Assembly (NCBI RefSeq): GCF_020805785.1
Contig: NZ_JAJGZV010000002.1
Span: 1,104,206-1,168,205, forward strand
Direction: 5' to 3'
From: Flavobacterium chungbukense
GTDB taxonomy: Bacteria; Bacteroidota; Bacteroidia; Flavobacteriales; Flavobacteriaceae
Length of the DNA: 64,000 nucleotides
Positions 26,630 through 33,812 of this stretch are shown here, piece after piece (within the stretch, counting starts at the first letter, position 1; each line of letters opens with the position of its first letter). The position numbers were made by a program, and so were the translations under genes. A model generated the notes under the pieces. That model saw nothing but the letters and a program-made list of their open reading frames with translations, was not told where the DNA came from and did not search any database.

Positions 26630-27322
26630 ATGAAAGAGCAAATTGTTTTCGGGAGACATCATATCGATTTCGAATTAAAGTATGCTAATCGAAAATCTTT
26701 AGGGATTAAGGTTCAACCAGATACCTCGGTTATAATTACAGCTCCTATAGACACACCTATAGATAAAATTAAGGCATCAGTATCTAAAAAAGCAATGTGG
26801 ATTTTACAAAAGAAATCCTTTTTTCTTAGTATTGACACCATTAATATTGATTTAACTATTAAGTCGGGGTACTCTGTAATTTATTTAGGCAGGCAATATA
26901 AATTAGTAGTAGAACAAGGTCTAAAAGATGAAGTACGATATAAGGGAAATTTATTTCATATTTCAGTCAAAAAAAAAGAAAATGCTCAAAAACTCTTTGA
27001 AAATTGGTTCCAACAAAAAGCTATTTGGAAGATTACCGAAATTGCAAAGCCTGTAATTAAAAAGTTCTCTTTAAAATACGAAACCCCAATTGATATATAC
27101 TTTCAGGAAATGCCTACTCGTTGGGGCAGTTGTACTATTAAAAACAAGCTTATTTTCAATCCCAAATTAATACATACGCCGAAACGTTGCGTTGAATACG
27201 TAGTTATGCATGAATTATGTCATATAGTTTACAAACATCATAATCCAGATTTTTTTAATTTATTGACTGCCATGATGCCTGACTGGGAAAAAAGAAAAGA
27301 AAAGTTAGATACTTTTGCTTAA
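26630..27322 (+). CDS. YgjP-like (DUF45/SprT-type) zinc metalloprotease
   Basis: A 230-residue protein from the ATG at 26630, which follows the hsdR stop directly; an in-frame ATG at 26600 inside hsdR is less likely. The C-terminus carries the zinc motif HELCH followed by VYKHHNPDF (HExxH, with a third ligand in the HHNPDF helix) and the family segment PTRWGSCTIKNKLIFNPKLI. This is the YgjP/DUF45 family. Such genes often ride at the end of type I RM operons. The substrate is unknown; HsdR turnover has been proposed for other proteases but is not shown for this one. Confidence 0.9.
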   Translation: MKEQIVFGRHHIDFELKYANRKSLGIKVQPDTSVIITAPIDTPIDKIKASVSKKAMWILQKKSFFLSIDTINIDLTIKSGYSVIYLGRQYKLVVEQGLKDEVRYKGNLFHISVKKKENAQKLFENWFQQKAIWKITEIAKPVIKKFSLKYETPIDIYFQEMPTRWGSCTIKNKLIFNPKLIHTPKRCVEYVVMHELCHIVYKHHNPDFFNLLTAMMPDWEKRKEKLDTFA

Positions 27323-27477
27323 AAATAATTATATCTTACATTTTCAAAGCAATGTTCACTTATTTTAATTTTTATTCGATAAATGAGCATCAAATAAAAA
27401 ATTACTTTTTAAGAGGAATTTTATTCTTAATTTTATAGACATAAAAGCTTAATTAAGCTGCTTGAAAAATAAAAATT

Positions 27478-30402
27478 ATGACTGAAAGTTCTCTTGTAAA
27501 TAATTGGCACGATGCTTATAAATTAATCGCCGAATTATTACTAAATACATATCAACAGTATCCTGACAACCCTGCAAAAGAGCTTTATAACCGACTTAAA
27601 AAAACAAAATTTTCAGAGATAAATCAAGGAAGATTATTTCGTAGTCAGCTATCAAGAATATCTGAGTGGGGCTTAGATCCTATACAAATATTTGCAACCT
27701 TCAATTATCCAAAAATAGGATATAAACGCATTGATATAATTAACTCCCTTTTGGAAGAATTTAAATCTGATAAACGAGTTGACAATAATACATCATTTGA
27801 AGGTTGTCCCTCTCCTATCATTACTCAAATCATCCAGTATAGAGGTTGGGATTCACAGAATCAAATTTGGAAAACGTTTGAAGAAATATCAGAAAAAGGT
27901 ATAAAGGGATTAAAGCAGAAGCATTTTCTTTTAATGAAAAAATGGAGAGGAATTGATATTGCCTCTTTTACTATGTTTTTGTATTGGATCAATTCAAATG
28001 AGTTTTTACCAATGGATCGAAATACAATCGATTTTCTAAAATCCTTCAATATAATAGACAGTAGACCTCGTACATATAAAGAATACTTTGAACTATGTAC
28101 CAAAAAATTATTTTTTAGCACAGATAAATATTATAATGACGACAGTTTTAGAAATATTGTTAAGGATGCCTATTTATACTCTAACAAAGAATATACAGGA
28201 GAGATACTAAGTGGGAGTACAATTTCAATTATTTCGCATATAGAACCTGATTCCGTAATTGAAAATTTAGAAATAATAGCAAAGCAAAAGCAGAAAGAGC
28301 GAATCAAAGGATTTCAAATCATTGCTTTACGCCCAAATAAAAAGATCAAAGGAGAAAGTTCTAAACAAAAACATTTAAAAAATCTGACTGAAGGTGAGCT
28401 TTATCAGTTTTACCATTCCTATAAATTCAATAAAAAAAGTGATGATATAATTACATATAATCCTGATGAAGACCTTAATTTATATAGTTTTGGAAATTTA
28501 AATATCTCAATATCAGCAATTGTTGGAAAAAACGGATCAGGCAAAAGCACTATAGCGGAGTTTTTATATCTAGTAATTAATAAAATTGCCTTCTTAAAAA
28601 AGGTAAAAACTTCAGAAAAGCTTATTGACGAAGAAATTTCTGCTGATCTTTTTATCAGATTGGATAAACTTTATAAAATTTCTGTCACTGACTCAATAGA
28701 GGTTTTTGAATATGAACTTAAAGATGATAATACTTATCATTTAAAAACTAAAAAGGAAGAAGCAAAGAGCACTTTTGATACTTTCGATCTCGAAAGTTTT
28801 TGTTATTCTATTGTTGTTAATTATTCCTTGTATGCACTAAATACGAATAGTATAGGCAATTGGATATATCCATTATTTCACAAAAATGATAGTTATCAAA
28901 CACCTATTGTTCTAAATCCTCTTAGAAAAAATGGTAATATCGATGTTAATAATGAGGAAGGATTGACAAAATCAAGAATGCTCTCCAATATTTTGGAACC
29001 AGACTTAATTAATTTTGAAACAAATAGCATCCCAGAATTAGTAATAAATTCTATTCCTGTAAAACTTATACTTGAATTTGACATAGACAAAATAAATCGA
29101 AAAAAAGAAAAATACAAACAACTATACAAGCGATTACATCAAAAGCATATTGATAAAGTAATTTATAATATTGGTTTTGAGATAAATTCTGACCTAGCTT
29201 TTTTAAATCACGCCAAGGAATACTTTTTTCTTAAAATAGTAGAAATAGCTAATAAGTACCCTAAATTTAAAAAATTCAAAGACTTACCACATTGGATTTC
29301 TTCTGATCAGAAAAAATTTGAATTGTACCTAATCAAATTATCTGAAGAAACTAGTCACATCACTTTCAAGCTAAGGCAAGCCATTAATTATCTAAAATAT
29401 GGAATTTACACACCGGAAAAAGAAAATGAGATTTTGCCATTATCTAGAAAAATTAGAGAAATTAAAGAGGAGGCTAGTTTACTTACGATTGATCTTGTAC
29501 CACCAGCATTCTTCAAAACAAATATCGTGTTTGATCATGGCGGCACTTTCAATGAATTGAGTTCTGGTGAAAAACAACAAGTATTTTCCATTAATACAAT
29601 TGCCTATCACCTATACAATATTTCATCTGTAATGTACGAAAAGGACACTCTAAAATATAACAACATTAATATTGTATTTGATGAAATTGAATTATACTTT
29701 CATCCGGAGATGCAAAGAACGTACATAAATAATTTATTGTCCAGAATTAGAACTCTTCAATTGGAAAATGACATTCATAATATTAATATTTTGTTTATCA
29801 CACATTCTCCTTTTATATTATCCGATATTCCTTCTTCAAATATACTACGATTAAACCTAGATATGGAGTTTAAGAAATCAATTCCGATTAGCAATACAGA
29901 ACAAACTTTTGGCGCTAATATTCACGATTTGCTTGCAAATGATTTCTTTCTTGAAAATGGTTTTATGGGAGAATTTTCAAAAAACAAAATTAATGAGATT
30001 ATACAATTTCTCAATATATATAAAATTATATCTAAACTCAAACAATTAGACTATAAATCTATTGAGTTAGAGCCAGCTGCTACTTATCTAGAAGATCAAA
30101 GTAAAAAGCTGCGATCTGAAATTAATGTTTTTATTCCTAAATTCTCTAGTGATGAATTCAATATTGAAAATAAAAACAGTACGTCTCAAACAATCGAAAA
30201 ATTAGAACAATATATATCTCAAAATTTTCAAATTAATATAAGTAATTGTATCGCTACTATTAAAATAATTGGAGAACCTGTACTTAAACATAAATTAATG
30301 GCAATGTATAGCGAAACTTTTCCGAAATCATATGAAAAAAGTAAAGAAGAAGAATTCTTAGAGCTTGCTAAAAAGCTTAACTATAAAGTAATAAAAGAAT
30401 AA
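27478..30402 (+). CDS. Septu-like AAA/ABC-type ATPase with N-terminal extension
   Basis: A 974-residue protein. Walker A GKNGSGKST is at 350-358, the ABC-type signature ELSSGEKQQ at about 693-701, Walker B INIVFDEIELYFHP at about 730-743, and an H-loop-like ITHSPF at about 772. These mark an SMC/ABC-like ATPase of the AAA_15/PtuA type used in Septu and retron-linked defence. Unusually, the ATPase starts only at ~residue 340. Residues 1-300 form a separate domain, including CPSPIITQIIQYRGWDSQ and WRGIDIASFTMFLYWINSNEFLPMDRNT, that vaguely recalls a helix-hairpin-helix glycosylase fold. The HNH gene follows 4 bp after the stop, so the two form a unit. It is extremely AT- and Lys-rich, like the rest of the island. 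Confidence 0.85.
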   Translation: MTESSLVNNWHDAYKLIAELLLNTYQQYPDNPAKELYNRLKKTKFSEINQGRLFRSQLSRISEWGLDPIQIFATFNYPKIGYKRIDIINSLLEEFKSDKRVDNNTSFEGCPSPIITQIIQYRGWDSQNQIWKTFEEISEKGIKGLKQKHFLLMKKWRGIDIASFTMFLYWINSNEFLPMDRNTIDFLKSFNIIDSRPRTYKEYFELCTKKLFFSTDKYYNDDSFRNIVKDAYLYSNKEYTGEILSGSTISIISHIEPDSVIENLEIIAKQKQKERIKGFQIIALRPNKKIKGESSKQKHLKNLTEGELYQFYHSYKFNKKSDDIITYNPDEDLNLYSFGNLNISISAIVGKNGSGKSTIAEFLYLVINKIAFLKKVKTSEKLIDEEISADLFIRLDKLYKISVTDSIEVFEYELKDDNTYHLKTKKEEAKSTFDTFDLESFCYSIVVNYSLYALNTNSIGNWIYPLFHKNDSYQTPIVLNPLRKNGNIDVNNEEGLTKSRMLSNILEPDLINFETNSIPELVINSIPVKLILEFDIDKINRKKEKYKQLYKRLHQKHIDKVIYNIGFEINSDLAFLNHAKEYFFLKIVEIANKYPKFKKFKDLPHWISSDQKKFELYLIKLSEETSHITFKLRQAINYLKYGIYTPEKENEILPLSRKIREIKEEASLLTIDLVPPAFFKTNIVFDHGGTFNELSSGEKQQVFSINTIAYHLYNISSVMYEKDTLKYNNINIVFDEIELYFHPEMQRTYINNLLSRIRTLQLENDIHNINILFITHSPFILSDIPSSNILRLNLDMEFKKSIPISNTEQTFGANIHDLLANDFFLENGFMGEFSKNKINEIIQFLNIYKIISKLKQLDYKSIELEPAATYLEDQSKKLRSEINVFIPKFSSDEFNIENKNSTSQTIEKLEQYISQNFQINISNCIATIKIIGEPVLKHKLMAMYSETFPKSYEKSKEEEFLELAKKLNYKVIKE

Positions 30403-30406
30403 GGAG

Positions 30407-31498
30407 ATGCTATATATAGACAAGACAAAATCAGATATAAAATTTGCCATGGAAGAACATTACAAAAATGTAAAATGTTTGATATGGAAAAAAATAGATG
30501 CTAAAAATAATTTAGCAGAAAAGAGATCTTGTGGAATTCCTACTTGTAGTATTTGTAACGGAAAAATTGAGCCTATAAAAAATATTCCACAAAAAATCTA
30601 TTCATTCTTAAATGATGATAATTTTCTAAAACAATTAATTTGTGGCTCTCCTCTGGAACTACAATCCATTGATATACAATTTTGGAAGATTATCCATCCT
30701 TATTTCAAGTATCAAGATTGGGTTGAAATTATTAATAAAGATGAAGAAAAATTAAATCAAGATGAAAAGAATTATAAATCTTTAATAAAAAAGGTTTTCA
30801 AAACTTTAAATGGCATTATTGCTTATGAAAGTTGGTTTGTCGCTAATAAACCAACAAGCAATTACAGCGCCTATCATCTTGCAACTTATCTAGATATCCG
30901 TTCTTGCGTTTATTGCAATAGAACCTTTATTGTTTCTCAATTTAAGACAGAAAGCTCTGGAAAAATAGGAAAACTTATACGCCCTCAATTTGATCATTGG
31001 TTTCCACAAGAGAAATATCCTTTATTAGCCTTATCTTTTTACAATCTCATTCCTAGTTGCTCAATTTGTAATACTTCTGTAAAGGGTAGAAAGGAGTTAA
31101 ATTTGGCAAGATATACGCATCCTTATGAAGATAATATACTCGATTCTGTAATATTTAGCTACAAGCACTTAGTATCTGTTGATTCATTAAAAATTGAATT
31201 AACAGGAATTAACAATAATTCTGAATTGGAAAACAGAATAAATAATACTCTTAAAGATTTTTATATAGAAGAAATGTATAATTCCCATCATCCTGAACTT
31301 AAAGATTTGTTAACCATAAAAAAGACTTATTCAGAAAATTATCTAAAAAATCTCAAAAGTGCTTTTCCTGATGCAAATCTGACAGACAATGAAATATATA
31401 GACTTATATTTGGGGTAGAGCTTAATCCGAACGACTTTCATAGGAGACCATTTAGCAAATTTAAATATGATATTTTAAAAGAATTAAAAATAATATAA
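30407..31498 (+). CDS. HNH endonuclease partner (PtuB-like) of the ATPase
   Basis: A 363-residue protein. A treble-clef HNH core is visible: CVYC (Cys167/Cys170), RPQFDHWFP (Asp196-His197), FYNLIPSCSIC (Asn213, Cys218/Cys221). The paired CxxC motifs bind structural zinc and D-H...N form the catalytic site. A further CxxC (CGIPTCSIC, about residues 42-50) near the N-terminus may bind another zinc. Septu couples a PtuA ATPase with a PtuB HNH nuclease, and the 4-bp spacing to the ATPase gene fits that pairing. The protein would cut phage or host nucleic acid on activation. The N-terminal ~100 residues are not recognised. Confidence 0.85.
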   Translation: MLYIDKTKSDIKFAMEEHYKNVKCLIWKKIDAKNNLAEKRSCGIPTCSICNGKIEPIKNIPQKIYSFLNDDNFLKQLICGSPLELQSIDIQFWKIIHPYFKYQDWVEIINKDEEKLNQDEKNYKSLIKKVFKTLNGIIAYESWFVANKPTSNYSAYHLATYLDIRSCVYCNRTFIVSQFKTESSGKIGKLIRPQFDHWFPQEKYPLLALSFYNLIPSCSICNTSVKGRKELNLARYTHPYEDNILDSVIFSYKHLVSVDSLKIELTGINNNSELENRINNTLKDFYIEEMYNSHHPELKDLLTIKKTYSENYLKNLKSAFPDANLTDNEIYRLIFGVELNPNDFHRRPFSKFKYDILKELKII

Positions 31499-31737
31499 TT
31501 TTAATCTATTTGAGAATTAAACAAATCCCGAAAAACAAACATAATCCGAAGTTTTTTGGTTTTCATCTCCTTATCCAAAATCGATTTCTGTTTTATATTT
31601 TTATGTGATAAAGGATTGAACATTCCAAGAAACCTAAAGAAATAATGTTTTTAAAAAAGCAGAAGAATTTTAAAAATATAAACATAGCATAACAGAAACT
31701 AAGCGAGATTGCAGGTTTTCATTATCAAAATCGAAAT
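31499..31737. other. Gene-free gap after the Septu-like pair
   Basis: About 240 bp of AT-rich DNA without recognisable hairpins, promoters or reading frames. It ends the recognisable defence genes. Confidence 0.5.
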
Positions 31738-32043
31738 ATGACAGAAGCAGACAAAAAAATACATTTAGAAAATCTACTTTTCAAAATAGACAACTTATAC
31801 ATTTCAGAATCTTCAATACGGAATTTAAGTAATTTAATACGAGATGAGCAACGTAGAGAAATAAATTCTAAAAATATAAGTAAATTATATTCAAATAACT
31901 TAAGCCAAACGATAGAAAAAAATCTTGAAGATTTAGAAAAAAATGCAAGTAAACCAAAAATTAGAATTGAATTATTTAAAGATTGTGTTTCTAATTTTAA
32001 ACAAGACATAAATAGAGAGTTAAGTGATTTGAAATATAGATGA
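31738..32043 (+). CDS. Hypothetical 101-residue helical protein
   Basis: A small Lys/Glu/Asn-rich protein with no hydrophobic segment; heptad-like leucine spacing (IDNLYISESSIRNLSNLI, NNLSQTIEKNLEDLEK) suggests a helical or coiled-coil structure. I recognise no family. Base composition and Lys-rich codon use match the island genes to the left. No clear ribosome-binding site is present, which is common in this phylum. It stands alone between the HNH nuclease and the tRNA-Ser region and may be a cargo remnant. Confidence 0.5.
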   Translation: MTEADKKIHLENLLFKIDNLYISESSIRNLSNLIRDEQRREINSKNISKLYSNNLSQTIEKNLEDLEKNASKPKIRIELFKDCVSNFKQDINRELSDLKYR

Positions 32044-32131
32044 TGAAGCGATTTTATAGCTATTAAAAGGTGATACAATAGAATCAATTATCATGAAGTT
32101 AACCGAAAATATTTAATATAAAAACAGCAAC

Positions 32132-32236
32132 ATGGAAGAATTAAAAACAATGCTTCAATTGACATACGATAATTATAAAACTGAATACAATCTGTATGTG
32201 AACCTTTATCAGGACTTGCCTCAAGAATCAAATTAA
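32132..32236 (+). CDS. Possible 34-residue ORF (doubtful)
   Basis: A short ATG-to-TAA frame (MEELKTMLQLTYDNYKTEYN start), acidic and Tyr-rich. There is no homology I recognise and no ribosome-binding site. It may be chance or a gene fragment. Confidence 0.2.
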   Translation: MEELKTMLQLTYDNYKTEYNLYVNLYQDLPQESN

Positions 32237-32335
32237 TTTCAAATATAATCGAAATACTAAACATATAGCTGAAAAACAACACAACGTTTTTCAATTTTTC
32301 CCGGCTGTTTCTCGATTTTTTTTCCTACATTTACA

Positions 32336-32462
32336 GAGGTTAGTAAACCCAAGAATTTCAAGAGTGCACTATTAGTGCCCATTTATTTTTGATATAACAT
32401 GACACCCAGTGTTTACTGGTGCTTACGATACAGGTGGCAGAGCCTCTTTCTCCGCTGAATTT
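32336..32462 (+). ncRNA. Structured small RNA candidate before tRNA-Ser
   Basis: A closing stem GAGGTT (32336-32341) pairs with AGCCTC (32441-32446). Inside are a GCACT/AGTGC hairpin (~32366-32378) and a CACC.CAGT / ACTGGTG hairpin (~32403-32421). A TACATTTA box (32326-32333, one base off TAnnTTTG) lies just upstream, and a 12-bp intrinsic terminator with eight T follows. No reading frame fits. The size (~110-150 bases) would suit a 6S-type or other housekeeping RNA, but I cannot assign a family. The SRP GGAA-tetraloop core is absent. Confidence 0.6.
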
Positions 32463-32498
32463 AAAACCCTTAACTTTGTTAAGGGTTTTCTTTTTTTT
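32463..32498 (+). terminator. Strong intrinsic terminator after the small RNA
   Basis: A perfect 12-bp stem AAAACCCTTAAC / GTTAAGGGTTTT with a 3-base loop, followed by C and eight T residues. Confidence 0.9.
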
Positions 32499-32597
32499 AT
32501 AACATATTTTCTTTGCAAAATAGTTTCAAAAAAATTTTCACAATTAAAAAAACACCTTATATATGCACTCGCAATCAGAAAATGATTGAGACATACT

Positions 32598-32682
32598 GGA
32601 GGAATGGCAGAGCGGTCGAATGCGGCAGTCTTGAAAACTGTTGACTGTAACAGGTCCGGGGGTTCGAATCCCTCTTCCTCCG
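32598..32682 (+). tRNA. tRNA-Ser (anticodon UGA)
   Basis: The acceptor stem GGAGGAA (32598-32604) pairs with TTCCTCC (32675-32681), with discriminator G. The anticodon arm CAGTC TTGAAAA CTG-type loop reads UGA, for serine UCA codons. A long variable arm (TTGACTGTAACAG), as in class II tRNAs, precedes the T-arm GGGGGTTCGAATCCC. CCA is not encoded. The tRNA lies at the right flank of the defence island, a typical integration target, though no integrase gene is next to it. Confidence 0.95.
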
Positions 32683-32738
32683 CTGAGAGCTTAAAATGAA
32701 ACTTTTCAAAGTTTATAAAACAAGCTAAAATTCACGGA

Positions 32739-32770
32739 AAACCCTGCAAATTAAACAATTTGCAGGGTTT
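32739..32770 (+). terminator. Terminator downstream of tRNA-Ser
   Basis: Perfect 14-bp arms AAACCCTGCAAATT and AATTTGCAGGGTTT enclose a 4-base loop, followed by CTTCTTTTAT. Confidence 0.85.
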
Positions 32771-32871
32771 CTTCTTTTATACCACTTTTCAATATTTGCA
32801 AAAACAGACAAAATCTTCGTGGCGCATTCGTGGCGCAGGTCAAGATTTTTAAAGTGTGCCACAAAATTTCT

Positions 32872-32932
32872 CCCGATAGCGCGGATTTATCTCCGCAACG
32901 ATAGCACGGATTTGCAATCCGTGCCCGCAAAA
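32872..32932. repeat. Left REP-like block
   Basis: It contains a hairpin CACGGATT-TGC-AATCCGTG (32905-32923) and a weaker one GCGGA/TCCGC (~32881-32895). The part from 32903 to 32932 matches the reverse complement of the right block with only two differences (AGCACGG versus AGCGCGG and CCGTGCCC versus CCGTACCC). The outer CCCGAT is also shared. Confidence 0.85.
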
Positions 32933-33006
32933 TAATTCCTTTAAAACCCCACAAATAAAAAGTAAAATTTTCCGCTATACTTTTTATTTTTATAGGAAAA
33001 AAGAAC

Positions 33007-33561
33007 GTGTCAACAAAATATAAAGCAAGGACCAATGAGGAAGCATATTTTATAACTGTAACTGCTGTAGGATGGATAGATATATTTACAAGACTAAATC
33101 AGAAAAACATCTTAATAAATGCTTTAAAGTATTGTCAGGAAAATAAAGGTTTAGAAATTTATGCCTTTTGTATTATGAGCAGCCATATTCATTTGCTCTG
33201 CAAAGGAACGAATGGTTTTGTATTATCTGATATTATTAGAGATTTTAAAAAATTTACATCAAAAAAAATAATACAGACTATAATAGATGAACCTGAAAGC
33301 AGAAGAGAATGGATGCTGGAATATTTTCAAAAGTCATGTGAACATTTAAAAAAGAACCAGACTTATAAAGTATGGCAAAATGGCTATCATGCGGAACATA
33401 TTTACAGCAATAAATTTATTAAACAAAAAATTGATTACATCCATAGCAATCCCGTAAAAGATAAAACTGTTAATTCTGCTGAAGATTATTATTTTAGTTC
33501 GGCAAGGAATTATTCAGGCTTAGAGAATGATTTAGATGTTGTTTTGTTAGATCTGTTTTGA
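33007..33561 (+). CDS. REP-associated tyrosine transposase (RAYT)
   Basis: A 184-residue Y1-type transposase starting at GTG (33007). The HUH motif His60-Ile-His62 lies in MSSHIHLLCKG, and the catalytic tyrosine is probably Tyr154 in KQKIDYIHSNPVK, the usual C-terminal helix of IS200/RAYT enzymes. The gene is single-copy in the window and flanked by inverted REP-like hairpins instead of IS200 ends, so it belongs to the RAYT group that disperses or maintains REP sequences. It is full length and without frameshifts. Located 325 bp after tRNA-Ser. Confidence 0.92.
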   Translation: MSTKYKARTNEEAYFITVTAVGWIDIFTRLNQKNILINALKYCQENKGLEIYAFCIMSSHIHLLCKGTNGFVLSDIIRDFKKFTSKKIIQTIIDEPESRREWMLEYFQKSCEHLKKNQTYKVWQNGYHAEHIYSNKFIKQKIDYIHSNPVKDKTVNSAEDYYFSSARNYSGLENDLDVVLLDLF

Positions 33562-33630
33562 AAAAAATCTATTGCGTTCTAGAAAACATCAACAACAATT
33601 GATTTTTTTTGATTTGCATTGTGTCCAATC

Positions 33631-33691
33631 TTTGCGGGTACGGATTGCAAATCCGCGCTAACGATTGAGAGTAAATCTGCGCGATCGGGGG
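33631..33691. repeat. Right REP-like block (inverted copy)
   Basis: This is the inverted counterpart of the left block: the hairpin core CGGATT-GCA-AATCCG (33641-33655), then an ATCGGGG outer end (33684-33690) complementary to CCCGAT on the left. Confidence 0.85.
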
Positions 33692-33756
33692 TATACTAAA
33701 TAAAGTATATCTTTTTCTATTTAATAAAAAATTTCAAAATCATTATTTATAAGAAA

Positions 33757-33787
33757 AAAAAGGATGAGCAAAACACCCATCCTTTTT
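33757..33787 (-). terminator. Terminator of the leftward GH31 gene
   Basis: Arms AAAAAGGATG and CATCCTTTTT enclose an 11-base loop, with more T on the - strand side, 26 bases past the GH31 stop. Confidence 0.85.
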
Positions 33788-33812
33788 AACCACATCTAAA
33801 AAAATTCAAAAA

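Larger units (their letters stand above)
32872..33691. mobile_element. RAYT transposase unit with inverted REP-like flanks
   Basis: A Y1 transposase gene sits between two ~60-bp GC-rich blocks that are near-perfect inverted copies of each other. This is the classic organisation of REP-associated tyrosine transposases. Confidence 0.85.

Noticed and set aside
31725..32294. Leftward ORFs around 31.7-32.3 kb
   Set aside because: They are hydrophobic shadows of AT-rich + strand sequence without family similarity.
32336..32446. Signal recognition particle RNA
   Set aside because: The 3' part (GGTGGCAGAGCCTC) weakly resembles it, but the conserved GGAA-loop core of domain IV is absent.
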